A stretch of DNA of 36,087 nt from IMG/VR virus record IMGVR_UViG_3300021335_000001, positions 1 through 36,087 of that record; one strand, given 5' to 3'. Below the pieces are notes generated by a model. It ran no database searches. It saw only the letters and a list, made by a program, of their open reading frames with translations, and was not told where the DNA came from. Both the position numbers and the translations under genes were made by a program. The stretch is from a virus. Of this stretch, positions 30,803 through 36,087 are shown one piece after another (the first letter of the stretch is position 1; every line of letters starts with the position of its first letter).

Positions 30803-31063
30803 TCACCATTTCCCTAGCGGACAAGAAGAGTTATCTAGCTTTGTTTTAGCTGGCATTACACAACTGCACTCACTGCACATAAACAACACAGACTTATAGG
30901 AAGGACATGCTTTACATATATCCATTCTTTGCTGGGCTTTTTCAGACGATGCTAGTATACCGAAAGCACTTTCATCTAGCACATTATCGGGGCAGGGTAT
31001 CTCTACTCTCTCACCATCAATCTCTTGCCAGCATTGAACATTTAATGTGTCTTCTGCGCTCAT
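30803..31063 (-). CDS. Zinc-ribbon-like cysteine-rich protein (86 aa)
   Basis: Eight cysteines at residues 11, 24, 50, 53, 63, 66, 68 and 81. The C-terminal set (CKACPSYKS, FMCSECSCVM, SSCPLGKW) is a probable zinc-binding module. Similar short proteins ending in a CPxGKW-like motif occur between fibre and tail genes of other marine phages. It may assist fibre assembly or be a minor virion part. It is joined to the adhesin gene by a one-base overlap. Confidence 0.68.
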   Translation of the reverse strand: MSAEDTLNVQCWQEIDGERVEIPCPDNVLDESAFGILASSEKAQQRMDICKACPSYKSVLFMCSECSCVMPAKTKLDNSSCPLGKW

Positions 31064-32040
31064 TATGTTGATCCGTAAATTGTGCCATTATTTGTTAGTG
31101 TAGCATATGTGCCTGTAATAGCTGCACCGCCAGCGCCTGCTCCTGTGCCTGTTCCCGCTAGACCCCAGCCACCACCACTATTAGTGACGTTGCTTATAGC
31201 ACTAAGAACAGAACCACCAGTACCGCCTGAGTTTGGTGATCCGACCCCGCACAGTGTATTTGTATATGAACATGTACAACCAGTTCCACTGGAGCCTGTG
31301 CCAGATGCAGAACAGCAGCCTACAGATGTTGAACCTGACCCCGCAAACGCACCTTGATCTCCACCGTAGCCTCTATTACCTGAACCACTGGCAGTACAAG
31401 AACCATAAACAATACAGCTACCACCTTCTGAACAGCCAAATGTTGCTAGTACCCCAGATAAACCCACATTGAAACTATAAGGCCCGCCTACACCTGCAGT
31501 AGATACGTTGGGTGCGGATTGACCTGCACCGCCACCGCCTTGGGATGCTGCACCACCGCCGCCACCACCTGCAATAAACGCACCAGAGTTATTTGTTATA
31601 GTTACGCTGTCAGATGTAGTAATCTCCACAGCATCGCCACCGTCTTGCCCCGCTGAACCGCCTCTACCTGTAATAGCACCACTGTTGTTAATGGTTACAC
31701 CGTTAGGGAAGCTACCTGCTATGAGCATACCCGCAGTAGAGGTAGTGGTTGAATATACTGTAGTACCAGAGTTTACGTTAATAACTAAAGGTTCGTTACC
31801 ATCCCAACCATCTGTTATTGCCAAGGCTCTAACATCTATGTTTGAAACATCAGATGCTAATGCAAGTGCATACTCTCTTGCTGCGCCGTACCATTCTGAA
31901 AAACGCGCCTGCGCACCAGCGCCTTTGGTTATCAAATCACGGATGTCTGCATCATTGAGGCTTACCTCAGTACCTGTAGTTCCACCCGCCTCAACGTGTA
32001 TGTCATCTAGGGATATTGCACCACTGGTCTGTAGAGCCAT
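31063..32040 (-). CDS. Glycine-rich, cysteine-containing tail adhesin (325 aa)
   Basis: The N-terminus (MALQTSGAISLDDIHVEAGG, then a WYGAA motif near 50) is a common virion-attachment segment of marine phage fibres. From about residue 125 it becomes Gly-rich with GGSAGQDGG, AGGGGGGAASQGGGGAGQ and similar segments, like the polyglycine adhesin tips of T4-type gp38. Eight cysteines are clustered (GCSEGGSCIVYGSC, GCCS, GCTCSYTNTLC), which is unusual for this type. It is probably the receptor-binding tip. Confidence 0.75.
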   Translation of the reverse strand: MALQTSGAISLDDIHVEAGGTTGTEVSLNDADIRDLITKGAGAQARFSEWYGAAREYALALASDVSNIDVRALAITDGWDGNEPLVINVNSGTTVYSTTTSTAGMLIAGSFPNGVTINNSGAITGRGGSAGQDGGDAVEITTSDSVTITNNSGAFIAGGGGGGAASQGGGGAGQSAPNVSTAGVGGPYSFNVGLSGVLATFGCSEGGSCIVYGSCTASGSGNRGYGGDQGAFAGSGSTSVGCCSASGTGSSGTGCTCSYTNTLCGVGSPNSGGTGGSVLSAISNVTNSGGGWGLAGTGTGAGAGGAAITGTYATLTNNGTIYGST

Positions 32041-32534
32041 TAGATTGTTCCATAAGCTGTGACGTTTCCGACTACTGTTAAATCACCGTTTGCTTCTAGC
32101 TTCATCTTGTTTGTGCCGCCTGTCGCAAAATAGAGAACACCAGAACTTTCTGTAATAGTCCAATCACCTAAGTCTACAGTTGTTATATTGGCTGTTGTAA
32201 TGGTTGCCGTAGGGATTGTTGCAGTCCCTGTAAATGTCGGACTAGCCAAAGGCGCTTTTGCATCTAACTGCGTCTGTATATTACTTGTGACACCATCAAC
32301 GCGGTTTAGTTCTATTGTTGTAGGACTTAAGCCATCCAGCTTGTTTAGCTCTGTGGCGGACGCTGTTACAGCAACACCATTAACTTTCCATCCCGCTCCT
32401 GATGTAACTACATTTGGCGTAGTTTCTGCACCACCATTGTGCGCACTAACTATGTCATCCAGCGCGTTATTTAACTTTGTACCCCAACCGTCTGCGTCAC
32501 CACCGACTGTTGGCTTTGTTACACTAAAAGTCAT
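32040..32534 (-). CDS. Short tail-fibre protein (164 aa)
   Basis: It begins MTFSVTKPTVGGDADGWGTK, a typical N-terminus of phage fibre attachments, and carries repeat-like shaft motifs (ATELNKLDGL, TIELNRVDGV, QLDAKAPLASPTFTGT). The C-terminus ends in a short beta segment (KLEANGDLTVVGNVTAYG). It lies between the repeat protein and the Gly-rich adhesin, so these may build one composite fibre. Confidence 0.75.
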   Translation of the reverse strand: MTFSVTKPTVGGDADGWGTKLNNALDDIVSAHNGGAETTPNVVTSGAGWKVNGVAVTASATELNKLDGLSPTTIELNRVDGVTSNIQTQLDAKAPLASPTFTGTATIPTATITTANITTVDLGDWTITESSGVLYFATGGTNKMKLEANGDLTVVGNVTAYGTI

Positions 32535-32567
32535 GTCTCATTCCTCTGTTACAAGAACAATACCACG

Positions 32568-33410
32568 CTACGCAGCATCCGTCCATATTTCTGCCGACAC
32601 AGCCTGCTCTGTCCATTTTTCCGCGCCGACGACAGGCTCCAACCAACCGCGAACAATGATATCCTTACCTGCATAAGTATATGAGCCAACAATCAACGCA
32701 ACATTCATGGCTTTGGTTGTGATAACGTCACGCCCCGTTGTGGTGTAAGAGCCGCTTTCTGCGCTTATGCTTGTACCAACAGAGAACGCCGCATCTGCGC
32801 CTGTCAGTGCAAACGAACCTGACGCTAAATCAACATTCATCGCAATGACTGTGCCGATGTCCTTACCAGTTAAAGCAAACGATCCAGCGTCAAAACTTTC
32901 AGAAATATCAACGTCTATTTCTTGGCCAGTTACTGTGAACGTACCGCTGTCTGCGCCTATGTTGTATGCGGCAAACAATCCGACATCTTGGCCAGTGAGC
33001 GTGTACGATCCCGCAGTTACAACTTCGCTGATGTCTACATCGATTTCTTGGCCTGTGACGTTAAATGTACCTGCGTTTGCCAGAATACTAACATGCACAA
33101 TGTACGTCTGATCTTGCCCTGTGACAGTGTAAGACCCTGTTGTAGTCTTTAACGCATAACCGCGTGTTGACCCTGCGTCCTGACCAGTAAAGGTAAACGT
33201 GCCAGCATCAACCGCCACGCTCATTACTTTTGTAAGATCAACCGCGCGACCATCTAGCGTGAATACGCCTGTCGGTGCTACGTCTGTAATTAGCTTGCCT
33301 GCACCCTGATAGCTTACTGCATAGCTGCCTGCGTCTACTTCAAACGTCAGACCCTGTAATGCGCTTGTTGCGCCTAACGGGGTTGCGGCTATGGGGGTAA
33401 AGCCAAGCAT
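32568..33410 (-). CDS. Tandem-repeat tail protein (280 aa)
   Basis: Residues ~25-260 are eleven units of about 20-22 residues with the consensus aGsFtvTGqdi. Two units carry the identical VTGQEIDVDISE (around residues 118 and 160). The pattern of small residues, a strand and a turn suggests a beta-solenoid shaft. The C-terminus (WLEPVVGAEKWTEQAVSAEI) is a short non-repeat cap. The place in the fibre block supports a structural or receptor-facing role. Confidence 0.8.
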   Translation of the reverse strand: MLGFTPIAATPLGATSALQGLTFEVDAGSYAVSYQGAGKLITDVAPTGVFTLDGRAVDLTKVMSVAVDAGTFTFTGQDAGSTRGYALKTTTGSYTVTGQDQTYIVHVSILANAGTFNVTGQEIDVDISEVVTAGSYTLTGQDVGLFAAYNIGADSGTFTVTGQEIDVDISESFDAGSFALTGKDIGTVIAMNVDLASGSFALTGADAAFSVGTSISAESGSYTTTGRDVITTKAMNVALIVGSYTYAGKDIIVRGWLEPVVGAEKWTEQAVSAEIWTDAA

Positions 33411-33420
33411 GTACTACATC

Positions 33421-33684
33421 CTATTCAGGTTTCGTGGGCCAAGTAATGTTTACTGGAAAGCCATCTTGCTGCGGCACATCACGCAAAGCCTGACGGTAAT
33501 CCGTTTCAGCTTGGGTCATCGTGCGGTCAGCTACAGCCCACCAATCAGTTTCCTTTAAAAGCCTGTCACGTTTCTCACGAAATACTTCGCTGAACAATGC
33601 AACTTCTTCTGTAGGTAAATCATCTGCGCTTGTACCTTCTGGGAAAGTGGTTCCCTCTAGTATCTTTCTATCTTCTTCATTCAT
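33421..33684 (-). CDS. Tail assembly chaperone-like protein (87 aa)
   Basis: The C-terminal half (KRDRLLKETDWWAVADRTMT, DYRQALRDVPQQDGFPVNIT, WP) matches the small phage tail/fibre assembly chaperone family, which shares LLxxTDW and YRxALRDxPxQ. The N-terminal half is acidic. It probably helps fold or attach the neighbouring fibres. Confidence 0.8.
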   Translation of the reverse strand: MNEEDRKILEGTTFPEGTSADDLPTEEVALFSEVFREKRDRLLKETDWWAVADRTMTQAETDYRQALRDVPQQDGFPVNITWPTKPE

Positions 33685-33687
33685 GGC

Positions 33688-35247
33688 TTACCTCAACAAT
33701 AGTTCGTTTGTCTTAAGTGCAATTGCAAAGTTACCATCAGTTGCTGGGGCCAAGTCTCCACCGCTTGATGCACTTGGGCCATATCCTGCGCCCGCGGATA
33801 ATCCTGAAATTTGACTAGTCGTCCCACCAGTAACAGTAATGGTTGCTGTTTGACCATTGCTGTAAGTGCCTTCTGATATGCCTAATACTTTGAAGTAACT
33901 ACTTTTAGTGTTTACCTCAGTAGAGTTTCTGTGTTGGGAGTTTGTCGGGCTGGGGTGTCCCCATGCTAAGAACGTGCCTCTACCATGTAAACCTTCAAGT
34001 TCTGTCCCATAAAGACTACCCGTGTAATCTGTTACAGTTATTGTGTCCTTTATGGTTACATCTTCACCAGTAACTGATAGCATAAATAAATATCTATTAG
34101 GGTTTTCATGGCCCCAAACTCCAACTTTTGCTTCATTTGTTGTAGCATCGTAGGTGTACATTGCATAATAGTCGCCACCGAAACCTTGGCGTAGAGAATT
34201 AACCTTACCCCAACTTTGCGCTGCCCCACTGGAAGATGTGTTCACTATCGCAGCATACATGGTGCCACCGCTTCTAGTTACAAGCACATAGTCTCCACTG
34301 ACACTATCGAAGCCAAAACCATAATGGTCTACACCCATTCCTGAAAGCGTTGCTTGAACTGGTGTCCCGATGGATAAAGTAGAACCTGATGTTGATATTT
34401 CACAGGCAACAGAAGTGACTGATGAGTTAGACCACCAGCCCATAAATTTATTGTAAGTAGGCGACCAAGCTATGTCGCATCTTTCTGCGACATTGCTGAT
34501 AGCCGTAGTTATCCTTGTTTTTGTGAACGACAAACTAGAACCTGTTGCTGTAATCATCCCAGCATAAGGGTATTGACTACCTTCGTCACAAAAAGCCAAG
34601 ACGAACTTTCCAGAGTTGTTTACGTCTGGCATTAAGTAATTACCGCCCTGTAAATTCGCGGCGTTGCCTCCGTTTCCACTGAGATATGATGGGCCAGAAT
34701 TACTGTTAATTGTAGTTCCGCTAACACCGAATGCGATGCCCATGAGATAATTGCCGTAGTTTGATGTTTTACAGGTAACAACAATGACATTGTTGTGCAT
34801 CGCTAAGCCAATATTAGCTACATAGGTGAAACCAGTATATTCGTAGTGTGTACCCCAAGTAATAGAACCATTGGACGCAACTGTTCCGACGATAATTTTC
34901 ATTCTTCCGCTACTTGAAGAAGTATCCCTAGAAGCAAATGCAACCTTATTAGATGATTGGTCATAGGCAAGTTTAGTTCCATACATGTATCCAGATGCCT
35001 GTGTGTATGAAAGTGTCGTTGGCCCAAATACGCTTTCCGTAGTTTTAACCTTACCTGTTGCGCTAATACCTACAACATCACCTGCTGAGATTGACCCGTC
35101 TGCGGTCATTTCTACAGTACCACCCCCGCCAACACCAGCCGCACCAATAGCCGCCGCTGTGGTGGCATCAACACTTGTGATGTTCTGTAGTTCGCCGCTG
35201 TTACCTATTCTAACAGTGCCTGAACCTGAGCCTGTTCTTAAAGCCAT
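33688..35247 (-). CDS. Beta-propeller tail fibre / receptor-binding protein (519 aa)
   Basis: The N-terminal ~60 residues (TGSGSGTVRIGNSGELQNIT, then a Gly-rich hinge) are an attachment segment. The body has recurring strand groups (KLAYDQSSNKVAFASRD, IAWSPTYNKFMGWWSN, GFGFDSVSGDYVLVTR, MYTYDATTNEAKVGVW), the signature of a propeller of about six blades. The C-terminus (ISGLSAGAGYGPSASSGGDL) is Gly/Ser-rich. It lies between the S74 fibre and the chaperone gene and is probably a host-recognition protein. Confidence 0.72.
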   Translation of the reverse strand: MALRTGSGSGTVRIGNSGELQNITSVDATTAAAIGAAGVGGGGTVEMTADGSISAGDVVGISATGKVKTTESVFGPTTLSYTQASGYMYGTKLAYDQSSNKVAFASRDTSSSSGRMKIIVGTVASNGSITWGTHYEYTGFTYVANIGLAMHNNVIVVTCKTSNYGNYLMGIAFGVSGTTINSNSGPSYLSGNGGNAANLQGGNYLMPDVNNSGKFVLAFCDEGSQYPYAGMITATGSSLSFTKTRITTAISNVAERCDIAWSPTYNKFMGWWSNSSVTSVACEISTSGSTLSIGTPVQATLSGMGVDHYGFGFDSVSGDYVLVTRSGGTMYAAIVNTSSSGAAQSWGKVNSLRQGFGGDYYAMYTYDATTNEAKVGVWGHENPNRYLFMLSVTGEDVTIKDTITVTDYTGSLYGTELEGLHGRGTFLAWGHPSPTNSQHRNSTEVNTKSSYFKVLGISEGTYSNGQTATITVTGGTTSQISGLSAGAGYGPSASSGGDLAPATDGNFAIALKTNELLLR

Positions 35248-35265
35248 TCTGGTATCCTTTCACTA

Positions 35266-36087
35266 TTAGCGATTAAGTTGTTTCTTCAGAGCGTCAATTT
35301 GCTCTTGCTGTTCTTTGATTGCCTCTACCAAGTGACCAATCATGCCGACATAGTTAATCGACTTAATGCCTGTTTCTTCATCCGTCTGCACAACATCTGG
35401 CAAAATAGGTTCTACTTGTTGAGCAATGAAGCCATGACCGCGTGTGCCTGTGTCTTTCCAATCAAACGAAACACCCTCAAGCTGCGTTACATCTGACAAT
35501 GCATTTGTGATTGGCTCTACGTTTTCTTTTAACCGCGCATCTGATGTACTGTTCAAATCACCAGTTACCAAAACATGCGGCGAACTGTTCTTGACTTCTA
35601 GACGCTCTGTGCCGCCTACAACGACACGCCATTGGTCAGCCGCGTGGAACTGCATGTATGTGTTGGTGTCACCGTGATGGGCTATCTGGTCTACGCCGTA
35701 GATATCATAGTTGTTCATATCTAAGCGTTGGGACATCTCCATGTCGGTGTTGCCAATGGTTACTTTAGCAGTACCATTATAATAAAATGTTGTACCAGCA
35801 TTTTCTGACCACTGAACATGCCAATCGTTATTTTCGTCGTCGTAGATACCTGCCGTAGCGCCATCAGTCATAAATGACCAACGACCCTCATTAGAGCTAT
35901 TGCGGATTTGGAGGCCACCCCAGCCAGAAGTTTCAGAAGTAATCTGCAATAGATCGGCACGGTCTGTGCTTTCTTGCAAGGTTACTCTATTGCCAATTAA
36001 CACAGAGTTAAATATTGGGCTGCTGTTTACGTTGAACTGAGTGCCTGACAGGTACATGTTATTACCTGCAGAATAAGTGGTGTCTGT
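35266..36087 (-). CDS. Tail fibre with S74 chaperone, C-terminal part (continues from 1507-1)
   Basis: This is the same gene as 1-1507. The two parts join in frame across the circular junction (codon formed by bases 1, 35960 and 35959), giving ~733 aa. The last ~92 residues are an S74 intramolecular chaperone: SDARLKENVEP at residue ~642 with the Ser that begins the cleaved segment, DWKDTGTRGHGFIAQQVEPI, and a terminal coiled coil (AIKEQQEQIDALKKQLN). The domain trims itself off after the trimer folds. Bases 35961-36087 duplicate 1-127. Confidence 0.9.
   Translation of the reverse strand, partial: TDTTYSAGNNMYLSGTQFNVNSSPIFNSVLIGNRVTLQESTDRADLLQITSETSGWGGLQIRNSSNEGRWSFMTDGATAGIYDDENNDWHVQWSENAGTTFYYNGTAKVTIGNTDMEMSQRLDMNNYDIYGVDQIAHHGDTNTYMQFHAADQWRVVVGGTERLEVKNSSPHVLVTGDLNSTSDARLKENVEPITNALSDVTQLEGVSFDWKDTGTRGHGFIAQQVEPILPDVVQTDEETGIKSINYVGMIGHLVEAIKEQQEQIDALKKQLNR
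35961..36087. repeat. Direct terminal repeat, right copy
   Basis: Identical to 1-127, and coding for part of the S74 fibre in both copies. Merging the copies closes the circle. Confidence 0.97.

Noticed and set aside
32188-33111. Long plus-strand frames opposite the fibre genes
   Set aside because: Shadows of the repeat proteins on the minus strand; composition mirrors the real genes and none fits an operon.
32770-33200. Regular repeats that could suggest a CRISPR array
   Set aside because: They are degenerate, in-frame protein repeats with no unique spacers between exact direct repeats.

Overview
The window is a complete genome of a small tailed phage (about 36.0 kb unit length). The first 127 bases are repeated exactly at the end (1-127 = 35961-36087), so the contig is circular or circularly permuted with a 35,960-bp unit. 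The edges cut a tail-fibre gene that reads through the junction in one frame. The head genes fit a podovirus-like phage with SU10/P22-type components: a large portal, an SU10-type major capsid protein, a head-tail adaptor and ejection proteins including a lytic transglycosylase. There is no tape measure, sheath or large baseplate set. The GTA-type 3TM holin and the small basic proteins resemble those of marine alphaproteobacterial phages; that host is inferred, not shown. I see no integrase, tRNA, DNA polymerase, RNA polymerase or DNA helicase.

Layout. (1) 7.7-9.2 kb, minus strand: a replication block with an HTH regulator, a lambda O-like winged-helix protein and a P-like partner, ending at a strong intrinsic terminator. 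Three ~20-bp iterons beside an AT-rich stretch lie inside the O-like gene, as in lambda ori. (2) 9.2-9.3 kb: two overlapping divergent sigma70-like promoters flanked by an inverted repeat, a possible switch. (3) 9.3-15.4 kb, plus strand: early genes. First comes a recombination/nuclease set (Rad52-like annealing protein, SSB, NinB/DUF1367-like, PD-(D/E)XK-like, HNH) with an opposed RusA resolvase. Then come two transcription units starting from near-copies of one promoter/leader, encoding a C39-like cysteine-protease-fold protein, a 31-aa microprotein with an SSB-like C-terminal tip, a DnaJ-type zinc-finger protein and a chain of small coupled ORFs. (4) 7.66 kb down to 1, then 35.96 kb down to 15.37 kb, minus strand: one long late region. 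Its order is terminases, small basic proteins, a 603-aa unknown, adaptor, tail fibres and adhesins, nozzle-like protein, ejection proteins, portal, scaffold, capsid, small membrane proteins, and a lysis cassette (EF-hand membrane protein, holin, GH19 endolysin) with its own near-consensus promoter.

How it works together (inference). The HTH protein arbitrates between leftward replication and rightward recombination transcription. O and P recruit the host replisome at the iterons. The annealing protein, SSB and nucleases process replicating DNA. The terminases package it into the portal/capsid shell, and the lysis cassette releases particles. Many neighbouring genes are joined by TAATG, TGATG or ATGA overlaps, so translational coupling is the rule. 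The least explained parts are the early protease-like protein with its SSB-tip microprotein, the O-gene iterons, the 603-aa late protein and the repeat-rich adhesins.
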